Assembly: GCF_003148625.1 (NCBI RefSeq)
Contig: NZ_QGGO01000002.1
Coordinates: 185,475 to 249,474 of the forward strand
DNA from: Arcicella aurantiaca
Lineage (GTDB): Bacteria > Bacteroidota > Bacteroidia > Cytophagales > Spirosomataceae
DNA: 64,000 nucleotides
Direction of reading: 5' to 3'
Positions within the stretch are counted from its first letter, which is position 1, and the number at the start of each line of letters is the position of its first letter. The notes beneath the pieces are model-generated. The model searched no databases, was not told where the DNA came from, and was given only the letters and a program-made list of their open reading frames with translations. Of the stretch, positions 7,700 through 15,851 are shown piece by piece. A program made the position numbers and the translations under genes.

Positions 7700-9823
7700 A
7701 TGCCAGATTTAGTCCATGTTACCTACGCCCAAACGGGACAAAGCTCCAAAACCAATCATTACGGAATGCGAGAAATGCAAGAAAAGGCATACCAAGCCCG
7801 TGATGCTCAATATTTATTATTAAAAGCTCCACCTGCCTCTGGTAAATCAAGGGCTTTGATGTTTATCGCCTTGGATAAATTGGTAAATCAAGGCTTACAA
7901 AAAGTCATTGTAGCCGTTCCCGAAAGGTCTATCGGCGGTTCATTTGGTACAACCCTCTTGAGTAAAAACGGTTTTTATGCCGATTGGAAACCCAATCCAC
8001 TTTATAACCTCTGTACCCCAGGTATGGACGGTAGCAAAAGTAAAGTAGAAGCCTTTAAAAAGTTTTTGGACAACGACGAAAAAATCCTGATTTGTACGCA
8101 CGCTACCTTACGTTTTGCCTGTGATGAGCTGGAAGAAAAGAAGTTTAATAATGTTTTATTGACGATTGATGAATTCCATCACGTTTCAGCCGATGGCGAT
8201 AACCGTTTGGGCGAATTGTTGCGGTTAATCATGGCAAAATCAACGGCACATATTGTAGCCATGACGGGGTCATATTTTCGTGGAGATAGCATTCCAGTCT
8301 TAAAACCCGAAGACGAAGCCAAATTCACTAATGTAACCTACAACTATTACGAGCAACTCAACGGCTACACGTATTTAAAATCTTTAGGAATTGGCTATCA
8401 TTTCTATCAGGGTAGATATACGTCCGCCATTTTAGAGATTTTAGATACCGATAAAAAGACAATTTTACACATTCCAAACGTCAATTCGGGCGAGTCAACC
8501 AAAGATAAACGCCAAGAAGTAGATACCATTTTAGATGCCATTGGTGATATTATTTCAGTGGATGAAGAAACAGGCGTTATTTCCGTGAAAAGACATTCGG
8601 ACGGGAAAATACTAAAAGTAGCCGATTTAGTAAACGATAACCAAAGAGACCGAGACAAAATCCAGAACTATTTGCGTGACCAAATCAAGTCCGCAGACGA
8701 CATGGATTTAATCATTGCTTTAGGCATGGCAAAAGAAGGTTTCGACTGGCCCTATTGCGAACACGCCCTGACGGTAGGTTATAGAGGTTCGTTGACAGAA
8801 ATTATTCAGATTATCGGGCGTTGCACCCGTGATAGTAATAACAAAACTCACGCCCAGTTTACCAACCTCATAGCCCAACCCGATGCTAAAGATGATGAGG
8901 TAAAACTTTCGGTCAATAATATGCTTAAAGCCATAACGGCTTCTTTGTTGATGGAACAAGTCCTTGCTCCTAACTTTAAATTCAAAACAAAAGTAGATGG
9001 TGGCGAACCTCCTAAAAAAGGAGAATTACATATTAGAGGTTTTAAAAAGCCCAGTTCACAACGAGTAAAAAGTATTGTAGAATCTGATTTGAACGACTTA
9101 AAAGCAACGATTTTACAAGACCCTCAAATGCTAAAAGCCATGCCAGGGAATGTGGACGCTGAGGTTATAAACAAGGTACTTATTCCAAAAATTATTGAGA
9201 AAAAATACCCTACTTTATCAGAAGAAGAAATTGAAGAAGTCCGTCAATATGTAGTGTTAGACTCGGTAATCAAAAATACCTTGATGGTCGATGTTGACGT
9301 AATTAAAAAAGCGATTCAAGAAGATAAAGCTGTTCAAAAAGCAACCTCTCAACAAACCATTGATAGTGAATTAGTGCCTAAAATTGTCAAAAAAGTGTAT
9401 CCAGACCTAAGCGATGATGAAGCAAAAGCCTTTAGTAAATTGATGGTTAATATGCCTAAAGGTGAATCCAAAACTGACGAAGCCATGAGTGATAAACGAT
9501 TTATCAGAATGGCAGGACAGTTTATTAACATCGACGACATCCATATTGATTTAATCGACCAAGTAAATCCATTTCAGAGAGCCTTTGAAGTATTGTCAAA
9601 ATCGGTAACTACGCAAGTGCTAAGAATCATTCAAGATGTCATTGAAGCGACGAGAATCACGATGGATTTTGAAGAAGCGAAGATTTTATGGCCTAAAATT
9701 ATTGCCTTCAAACAAACGTATAACAAAGAACCTAATTTACAGTCAAGCGACCCACTGGAACGTAGAATGGCGGAATGTATTATTTATTTGAAAGAAGAAA
9801 AACGAAAAAGAGCCAATGGATAA
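7700..9823 (+). CDS. SF2 DEAD/DEAH-box helicase of a restriction-like system
   Basis: 707 residues. Motif I APPASGKSRA (K49), motif II DEFHH (D157; a DExH variant), motif III TGS at about 190, and motif V/VI AKEGFDWP followed by QIIGRCTRD (370-378). This is the layout of type III Res and type I HsdR motor domains. There is no PD-(D/E)xK nuclease motif that I can see. The C-terminal 300 residues are helical and charged, with internally similar blocks around VINKVLIPKIIEKKYPTLS (about 490) and ELVPKIVKKVYPDLS (about 560), suggesting a duplicated scaffold. Expected to translocate DNA using ATP. Its end overlaps the GIY-YIG gene by 8 bases, implying coupled translation and a complex. Confidence 0.9.
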   Translation: MPDLVHVTYAQTGQSSKTNHYGMREMQEKAYQARDAQYLLLKAPPASGKSRALMFIALDKLVNQGLQKVIVAVPERSIGGSFGTTLLSKNGFYADWKPNPLYNLCTPGMDGSKSKVEAFKKFLDNDEKILICTHATLRFACDELEEKKFNNVLLTIDEFHHVSADGDNRLGELLRLIMAKSTAHIVAMTGSYFRGDSIPVLKPEDEAKFTNVTYNYYEQLNGYTYLKSLGIGYHFYQGRYTSAILEILDTDKKTILHIPNVNSGESTKDKRQEVDTILDAIGDIISVDEETGVISVKRHSDGKILKVADLVNDNQRDRDKIQNYLRDQIKSADDMDLIIALGMAKEGFDWPYCEHALTVGYRGSLTEIIQIIGRCTRDSNNKTHAQFTNLIAQPDAKDDEVKLSVNNMLKAITASLLMEQVLAPNFKFKTKVDGGEPPKKGELHIRGFKKPSSQRVKSIVESDLNDLKATILQDPQMLKAMPGNVDAEVINKVLIPKIIEKKYPTLSEEEIEEVRQYVVLDSVIKNTLMVDVDVIKKAIQEDKAVQKATSQQTIDSELVPKIVKKVYPDLSDDEAKAFSKLMVNMPKGESKTDEAMSDKRFIRMAGQFINIDDIHIDLIDQVNPFQRAFEVLSKSVTTQVLRIIQDVIEATRITMDFEEAKILWPKIIAFKQTYNKEPNLQSSDPLERRMAECIIYLKEEKRKRANG

Positions 9824-11015
9824 GAATCGTATTTTAGATGAAATATTCTCGAATGACCCATTCGAGATGCTGAATATTAAGCCTACTTCATCAGGAACAA
9901 GAAATGACGAAGAGCGGCTGTTCAGCTCGTTTCAACCAATCGTTGACTTTTATCAAAAAAATAATCGAGAGCCTTTACCAGTTAGTGAAGATATACAAGA
10001 GTATCAATTATTCTCAAGGTTGAAATCTATTCGGGAGAATCCTTCCAAAATGGAAATTCTCAAAAAGTATGATACCTACGGATTCTTAACTACCAAGAAT
10101 GTTGAAATCAATTCCATTGATGATATTTTCAACGATGATTCATTTGGACTATTAGAAAATGATAACTTAGGCTTATTTGATTTTAAACATATAAATGCCC
10201 CTGATAAAGACAGAGCTGAAACAGATTTTGTGGCAAGAAGAAAGCCTTGTAAAGACTTTAATAAGTATGAACAACGGTTAAGAGATGTACAAAACGACCT
10301 AAAAATTGGTAAGCGAAAATTAGTAGATTTTAATCAAGGAAATCTGCGTGAAGGTGCTTTTTACATTCACAATGGTGTACTTTTTCTGTTAGAGAAAATC
10401 AATATTTCATTTAAAGAACATTATCGTGAAGATGGCACACGAGTACGAGAAGATGGACGAACTCGATGTATATTTGAAAACGGTACAGAGTCAAATATGC
10501 TCAAACGTTCAGTAGAAAAAATCCTTTATGCAAATGGCAAAGTGGTCACAGAAAATGCCGACGAAGTTGCTGAAAGTTTTGTCAATAAAGTAAATAATAT
10601 CACCGAACAAGACCAAGCCTTTGGCTATATCTATGTCTTAAAATCTAAAAGTAGCAATCAAGAAATTAAGCAGATTAACAACCTTTATAAGATTGGTTAC
10701 TCAAAAATAACCGTCGAAGAAAGAATCAAAAATGCGAAAGAAGAGCCTACTTATTTGATGGCAGATGTATCAATTCTTCAGACATACAAATGCTATAATA
10801 TTAACCCTCAGAAGTTAGAACAACTCTTACATATCTTTTTTGGAAAGGCGTGTTTAGATATTGATATTTTTGATAAAAATGGGAATAGGCATACGCCAAG
10901 AGAATGGTTCATAGCTCCGTTGCACATTATTGAAAGTGCTATTGAAATGATTATATCGGGAGAAATTTTAAAATATAAATATGACATAAAGAATCAAGAA
11001 ATTATTGAGTCTTAA
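9816..11015 (+). CDS. GIY-YIG nuclease, T5orf172 type
   Basis: 399 residues. Residues 1-260 are an unfamiliar, partly helical region probably for partner or DNA contact. A GIY-YIG domain follows: GYIYVLKS (from 270), LYKIGYS (Y291-G294), an Arg in VEERI, and KLEQLLHIFF with the metal-binding Glu335; it ends with PREWF as in T5orf172/Mug113 proteins. These domains cut DNA using one metal ion. Translational overlap with the helicase suggests it is the cleavage subunit for the methyltransferase-helicase pair. It closes the operon; convergent terminator-like structures lie downstream. Confidence 0.88.
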   Translation: MDKNRILDEIFSNDPFEMLNIKPTSSGTRNDEERLFSSFQPIVDFYQKNNREPLPVSEDIQEYQLFSRLKSIRENPSKMEILKKYDTYGFLTTKNVEINSIDDIFNDDSFGLLENDNLGLFDFKHINAPDKDRAETDFVARRKPCKDFNKYEQRLRDVQNDLKIGKRKLVDFNQGNLREGAFYIHNGVLFLLEKINISFKEHYREDGTRVREDGRTRCIFENGTESNMLKRSVEKILYANGKVVTENADEVAESFVNKVNNITEQDQAFGYIYVLKSKSSNQEIKQINNLYKIGYSKITVEERIKNAKEEPTYLMADVSILQTYKCYNINPQKLEQLLHIFFGKACLDIDIFDKNGNRHTPREWFIAPLHIIESAIEMIISGEILKYKYDIKNQEIIES

Positions 11016-11040
11016 CAAGTGGAATAAAATAGGAGTTTTT

Positions 11041-11133
11041 GTAATGCCGTAATACAATCTTCGTATTACGACATTACAGGAAAGTGGCAAACGCTTGATA
11101 ATCAACTGTATTACATTGTAATACGTAGGTTTA
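11041..11133. promoter_or_regulatory. Operator-like block with GTAATAC/GTATTAC palindromes, copy 1
   Basis: Holds GTAATAC (11049-11055), GTATTAC (11063-11069), a TTGATAATCAA-like core near 11095, and the spaced palindrome GTATTAC-ATT-GTAATAC (11108-11124). The same order of sites recurs at 18079-18165 directly upstream of the ribbon-helix-helix gene. Here it lies between convergent gene ends, so it controls nothing obvious. Confidence 0.55.
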
Positions 11134-11154
11134 AACTGGTTCAGTTAGATATTG

Positions 11155-11204
11155 TTCACAAAAAATGCTTGTTCACGAAAACGTGAACAAGCATTTTTTG
11201 TGAA
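11155..11204. terminator. Bidirectional terminator between convergent genes
   Basis: Long perfect hairpin: TTCACAAAAAATGCTTGTTC with its complement around a GAAAAC-containing loop, A and T tracts on both sides. It serves both the restriction operon and the minus-strand adhesin-like gene. Confidence 0.85.
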
Positions 11205-11235
11205 TAATGTTGAAGATGGATTAACCCATAAGTAC

Positions 11236-13056
11236 CTATTTTTCTGAAACCTTTTTTGCGGATATTTTTTCTCTTTCGGGCAATAGTAAAGCCTTTAGCT
11301 CTTCCATTTCTAATTTCAAAATGGAGATTTCAGCGTTTGATTTTTCCAATAATACTAATCGTTTTTTCAATAATTCATTTTCAGCTTGTAAATCACTGGT
11401 TCTTTTTTCTAAAGCTTTAATGGCGGTGAAATTGACACCATCAAAATCAGCGGATGCAATGGTAGTATCGTTACCAACAACACCTAATTTATCACGACCA
11501 AAAGCACTAAAAAACTCTTGAGCCATTGGGCCATAATGTCGGAATAGTTTCGGGTCTTGTCCTTTATAATTCCAAGTAACTGTTCTCATATTGGCTATTT
11601 TCTTTAAAACATTTTCACCATCAATGGGTTGGAAGTTTTCTTTTTTGGTGCTGTCGGATATTGACGACCAACTATTACTACCTCCGTAAAGAATAGCACC
11701 CGTTCCCAAAGTTGCACTGGTATAGAGATAGTAACCATTTCTAAACCTTGCAGAAAAAGTATTTGGATTAAAGCTATACAGATAACTACTGCTATTTGGG
11801 GAATCTCCGATGACAAAAGAACCTTCGTAATAGGCATTTACATTACTACCTATTGCGGTTGAGTTGTTACCATTTGCTATCGTATTGTATCCCATAGCAG
11901 TTGAAGCAAAGCCAGAAGCAACCGTTCCTGTCCCCATTGCAGTAGCTATATATCCCGATGCGTTGGTATTGTTTCCAAGAGCTGTTGAAACATAACCAGA
12001 GGCATTAGAATTATAACCCATTGAAGTAGAAGCATAACCACTCGATATTGTTTGAGAACCTGATGCGAAACTGGCGGTTGATGATGCAGTGGTATAATAT
12101 CCCATGGCTGTACCATAATAAGCATTTGAAGTTGCGTTTGTATTATAACCTGTTGCTAATGAGGCATAACCAGAAGCGTATGTACTATATCCCATTGTAG
12201 TTGAAACATATCCAGAAGCATTTGTGTAAGCCCCTATCGCTGTAGAGTAATCTCCAGATGCTCTTGTTGAGTAACCCATTGATGTGGCAGTATTTGCAGT
12301 AGCGTTTGAATAAGCACCCATTACAGTAGAGTAATCTCCAGATGCGGTTCCGTAATAACCTAATGCAGTCGATGCTTGTCCTAAAGATTTTAAGAATGAC
12401 CCCAAAGCAGTTGAGGTATAACCTCTACATTCTGTTGCAAATCCCAACGCAACAGTATAGTAATTACTGGCTGTTACGTTTGAGCCTATAGCAGTTGAAT
12501 AAGGTCCTGATGCTAATGTCTGCGTTCCCATGGAGATAGAACTAAATCCTTGAGCGTGATTATTATAGCCTATTCCAATAGAGTATTTTCCTATAATTTC
12601 ACTCTGATTTGCTGATGTAACTGTACGGCCACTTCTAAATGCACCTTTTGTAGAATCAAAAAATAAAGCATTCCCTACCGCTTCTGTAATGGGTGTAGAT
12701 GTAATGTCTTGCTCTATCATATACCATCTTATTTTAAACCCTTGTCCGACAACAGAATTTCCATTCGTTTTAAACTTAATTCCTATATAGGAGCCATCAT
12801 ACAATAAATCAGGAGGCAAATTATTCCCTGAGTATTTAGCAATCACTTTACTTCCATTATCTAATATTATAACTGAATCTCCATTGGCCTCAGTATCAAA
12901 TGTCTCAAAGACCAATTTGATACTTACTATACTGGGTAAAGAATTATAAATAGTTGTTGTTGTATTTATACTCCCACTTGGATATGGAGCATTAGGGCCA
13001 CTTGGGTCATATAATATACCAGCAGCATCCGTGTACGTGGTATTACTAAGGGGCAT
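11236..13056 (-). CDS. Trimeric-adhesin-like head repeats with S74 chaperone domain (C-terminal part of a split gene)
   Basis: 606 residues from an ATG that is probably not the original start. Residues about 10-110 look like a CUB-type beta domain (ILYDPSGPNAPYPSG, VIILDNGSKVIAKYSG). Residues about 150-420 are YadA-head-type repeats every 14 residues (STALGYYGTASGDYSTVMGA and variants). The end carries a Peptidase_S74 intramolecular chaperone domain (SDSTKKENFQPID, YGPMAQEF) and a coiled coil. Such proteins trimerise and are exposed on the surface or form fibres. No signal peptide here; it lies in the same frame just upstream, separated by one TAG codon. See 13063-13503. Confidence 0.85.
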   Translation of the reverse strand: MPLSNTTYTDAAGILYDPSGPNAPYPSGSINTTTTIYNSLPSIVSIKLVFETFDTEANGDSVIILDNGSKVIAKYSGNNLPPDLLYDGSYIGIKFKTNGNSVVGQGFKIRWYMIEQDITSTPITEAVGNALFFDSTKGAFRSGRTVTSANQSEIIGKYSIGIGYNNHAQGFSSISMGTQTLASGPYSTAIGSNVTASNYYTVALGFATECRGYTSTALGSFLKSLGQASTALGYYGTASGDYSTVMGAYSNATANTATSMGYSTRASGDYSTAIGAYTNASGYVSTTMGYSTYASGYASLATGYNTNATSNAYYGTAMGYYTTASSTASFASGSQTISSGYASTSMGYNSNASGYVSTALGNNTNASGYIATAMGTGTVASGFASTAMGYNTIANGNNSTAIGSNVNAYYEGSFVIGDSPNSSSYLYSFNPNTFSARFRNGYYLYTSATLGTGAILYGGSNSWSSISDSTKKENFQPIDGENVLKKIANMRTVTWNYKGQDPKLFRHYGPMAQEFFSAFGRDKLGVVGNDTTIASADFDGVNFTAIKALEKRTSDLQAENELLKKRLVLLEKSNAEISILKLEMEELKALLLPEREKISAKKVSEK

Positions 13057-13062
13057 ATTATA

Positions 13063-13503
13063 CTAATGCAAATTAGGGTCTTCCGTAGTCAATTTCGTTT
13101 TCTGTGAAATTAAAAAACCATCCCCTTTAATATCAAGCGTAGTTTGAGGAGTTGCAGTATTTATCCCAACATTATTATTATTGGTATAAACATTCGTTCC
13201 ATTCTGTAACCATGCCCCATTAGTTCCGCCATTGCCCATATCTGTCCAAGTGGTTCCATTGTAATACCAAAAAGTATTGGTTGTTGTATTGAAAACAATT
13301 AAACCCGTAGCGGGCGAGGTAATTACGGTGTGGTCAGTTACCCGTGGCATTAAAAACCCTTTTGCGTTTGTAGTGGCTGATGCTTTAATATCCAGCATCG
13401 CTGATTGGTGAGGAGCAGTACCATCTTTATTAATACCCATTTGGGCTTTTATTTGAAATAGGGTAAACATCAACATAGATGTTAGGAAATAGATTTTTCT
13501 CAT
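13063..13503 (-). CDS. N-terminal part of the split S74/adhesin-like protein, with signal peptide
   Basis: Start chosen at 13503 (MRKIYFLTSML), giving a good signal peptide cleaved after KAQ; the frame extends 13 codons further upstream but those residues precede the hydrophobic core. The mature part has the usual opening of Bacteroidota S74 proteins: MGINKDGTAPHQSAMLDI, GFLMPRVT, GLIVFNTTTNTFWYYNGTTW, NNNVGINTATPQTTLDIKG. The frame ends at TAG (13063-13065) and after two sense codons continues in phase into the 606-residue frame. I infer one protein of about 755 residues interrupted by a CAG-to-TAG type change, or by a sequencing error. Confidence 0.8.
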   Translation of the reverse strand: MRKIYFLTSMLMFTLFQIKAQMGINKDGTAPHQSAMLDIKASATTNAKGFLMPRVTDHTVITSPATGLIVFNTTTNTFWYYNGTTWTDMGNGGTNGAWLQNGTNVYTNNNNVGINTATPQTTLDIKGDGFLISQKTKLTTEDPNLH

Positions 13504-13563
13504 GATATTGATAAATTTAAGGTTGAAACAATCATTATACACTATTGATATTGAACTGATTAA

Positions 13564-15717
13564 TTACTGAAAATACTCCGCAGGACTCCGCCCGTTTCTG
13601 ACAGCTTCCCGATGCTGGCGAGTAGTGTTGACATCCATTCCATTACCGAATAGGCATAAATATCGAAATACTTGGTCGGCACTCTGTTTTAAATCCCCCG
13701 TTACATAAGCCGCCATTGCCCATTCAAAATAAATTTGTTTGGTATATTGATACGAAAGTTTTGCGGTCTGCTTTTCTCTTCGATTAAACTCCTGTACCAA
13801 ACCCTGTAAGTTGTTATGCTTACCGTAGATAAAGCGAATCATTTCTATTTTTTGGATAAAATTCTTATTATCAACCTTTTGCAACTCCTTCCAAATGTTT
13901 AGCGTGTCATTCTTTTCGCTGTAAATCATGGATTTGAATATAAAAACCTCACCATGTCCATTGATTTTATAAATATCATCGTAAAGTTTTAGAGCCTTTT
14001 CTGTTTGTTGGTTTCGGGTGTAAACGCCCGCTAATTGCATCAAATTGATATGGCGTTTAGGTGCGAGTGCTTGTACTTTTTCAAAACCTGTTATGGCTTC
14101 ATTGAATGCCCCACGGTCGGCATTAATGGAAGATTGAATGGATAATAAACGTGGATGTTCGGGGTGTTTTTCTGCTTCTTTCTTTAAAATATCTGATACC
14201 GCTTGATAATAGCCACCTTTCATTTCGTTAGCAATTTCACTTTTACCCACTTTTTCGGATAAGAAAGAAACTTGCTCGGCAAAATCGCTCGTACCTGTAC
14301 CGATGGCGTTTGAATAACCCAATTGAATTTGCTGAATAGTTTGTTGTAAATCAGGCTCTTGCATTATTTTTACGATTTGCTTACTCGTTCGCAAGGGTTG
14401 TAAATAACCGTAATAAAAACCAACAGAAGACAATAGAACACAAATAAAAACTCCCCAAATTGTTAGCTTAGGGAAGATATGAGCTTTATCAGATTGCGTT
14501 TCAAATTGCCAGTAAGCCAATACCATAAAAACCGTTATTGTACCCGTTAAACTATCAAAACCAAAGAAATTATTGACAAAGTAGGCAACGATAAAACCGA
14601 TAAATAATCCTTTTTGAATATTAGAAAATTTACCCGAACGCATAGTAAACCAAAACATTAAACCAAATGGAGCGAGAAAAGATAAAAGCCCAAGAATTCC
14701 GCCCGAGACAAGCCAATCTAAAAGGAAATTATGCGAACGGTCGTACCACGGAGCATCATTATACATTTCGGGTAAAAAATGTTTGGCAAAAACGTATTGA
14801 TAATTCTCCTGTCCCCAACCTAAAATGGGCTTTTCCTTAAAGCCTTCGTAAGCAATTTTCCAGTTATTGAGTCGAGAAACACCCGTAGTTTTTGACTTTG
14901 CTACCGAAACAACCCGTGATAACAATGCAGACTGTTTTACCAATTTAGAATCATCAGCACTGAATAAAACCGCAATGGATAATATTGAAATACTCACAAA
15001 ACAACCGATACTCCATCGGATTTTAGCAGATATTTTAGCAGAAAACAGTACAAAACCCATCAAAACTAACCCGCCCAAAAATAAGCCTAAAAACGCACTT
15101 CTACTTTGCGTTAAAATGACTCCAATCAAGAGAATGGGAATAAACAAAAGGGAGATTTTTCTAATGTTACCCGAAGCATTTGTCAAAATAAATCCCACTA
15201 AAAACAAGTGTAGAATCAAATAAAGACCCAAATACGTAGGGTTTCCCAAACTTGAAAAAAGCCTTTCGCCAGTTTTAAGCATTTCAAGTTCTTTGAATAT
15301 TCCTATCAGCACGACCACGCAAGCCACACTACAGGAAATCAGAAAGAGAAGATGCCATTGCTCTATTTTTTTGAATGAATTACTCAGTACAAAGAAGAAA
15401 ATTAAGGAATAAAAAAGCCCAACGGCTCCCTCCATACGTTCTAAACCAGACCAAAAGCTACTGTGGAAATCATGCCCGAAAAGAGCCGTCAAAAAAGTTA
15501 CGATTCCCAAACCTAATAAAGCAATATTCAAAGGCGTTTTGCGTGGTAAATATTCTGCATCTCGAAAGGCAATAATCGCCCAAACAATCAACAAAATATC
15601 CACTAATAATCGAAAATAAAGTGTTTTTTCAGTGACAAACGGAAATGGTAATTTCTCGAAAAGAACTAACGGAGTAAGCGTAATGAGTAGAATTAGGATG
15701 AATAGAAGTTTTTTCAT
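13564..15717 (-). CDS. O-antigen ligase / polymerase family membrane protein with C-terminal TPR repeats
   Basis: 717 residues. About twelve membrane segments lie between residues 5 and 430. The Wzy_C/WaaL signature loop is present around 290-340 (SRLNNWKIAYEGFKEKPILG, YDRSHNFLLDWLVSGGILG). After the last segment (about 410-428) a soluble region of roughly 290 residues holds TPR-like helical pairs (AITGFEKVQALAPKRHINLM, EKALKLYDDIYKINGHGEV). Family members join or polymerise lipid-linked glycans on the periplasmic side of the inner membrane, or glycosylate proteins. It is not next to the polysaccharide operon at 34 kb. The gene may be cotranscribed with the S74 protein 60 bases downstream. 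Confidence 0.85.
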   Translation of the reverse strand: MKKLLFILILLITLTPLVLFEKLPFPFVTEKTLYFRLLVDILLIVWAIIAFRDAEYLPRKTPLNIALLGLGIVTFLTALFGHDFHSSFWSGLERMEGAVGLFYSLIFFFVLSNSFKKIEQWHLLFLISCSVACVVVLIGIFKELEMLKTGERLFSSLGNPTYLGLYLILHLFLVGFILTNASGNIRKISLLFIPILLIGVILTQSRSAFLGLFLGGLVLMGFVLFSAKISAKIRWSIGCFVSISILSIAVLFSADDSKLVKQSALLSRVVSVAKSKTTGVSRLNNWKIAYEGFKEKPILGWGQENYQYVFAKHFLPEMYNDAPWYDRSHNFLLDWLVSGGILGLLSFLAPFGLMFWFTMRSGKFSNIQKGLFIGFIVAYFVNNFFGFDSLTGTITVFMVLAYWQFETQSDKAHIFPKLTIWGVFICVLLSSVGFYYGYLQPLRTSKQIVKIMQEPDLQQTIQQIQLGYSNAIGTGTSDFAEQVSFLSEKVGKSEIANEMKGGYYQAVSDILKKEAEKHPEHPRLLSIQSSINADRGAFNEAITGFEKVQALAPKRHINLMQLAGVYTRNQQTEKALKLYDDIYKINGHGEVFIFKSMIYSEKNDTLNIWKELQKVDNKNFIQKIEMIRFIYGKHNNLQGLVQEFNRREKQTAKLSYQYTKQIYFEWAMAAYVTGDLKQSADQVFRYLCLFGNGMDVNTTRQHREAVRNGRSPAEYFQ

Positions 15718-15734
15718 GATTTGTGTTAAAGTAT

Positions 15735-15846
15735 GGCACGCTGATAAGACTTGCCGTCCGCCTTGATGCCTATCGGCAACGCAGATTTAATAGATTTTTT
15801 CAATCTGCAAAAATCTGCGTTGGGACATCTGCGTTATCTGCGTGCC
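15735..15846. repeat. MITE-like palindromic element
   Basis: 112 bases with terminal inverted repeats GGCACGC and GCGTGCC. Inside are several ACGCAGAT/ATCTGCGT motifs in opposite orientations. Related to elements at 45651-45806 and 50961-51067. No coding capacity. Confidence 0.65.
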
Positions 15847-15851
15847 AATAG

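Noticed and set aside
3087-11015. DISARM or BREX system
   Set aside because: There is a methyltransferase and a helicase, but no DUF1998 or phospholipase gene (DISARM) and no PglZ, BrxC or BrxL (BREX).
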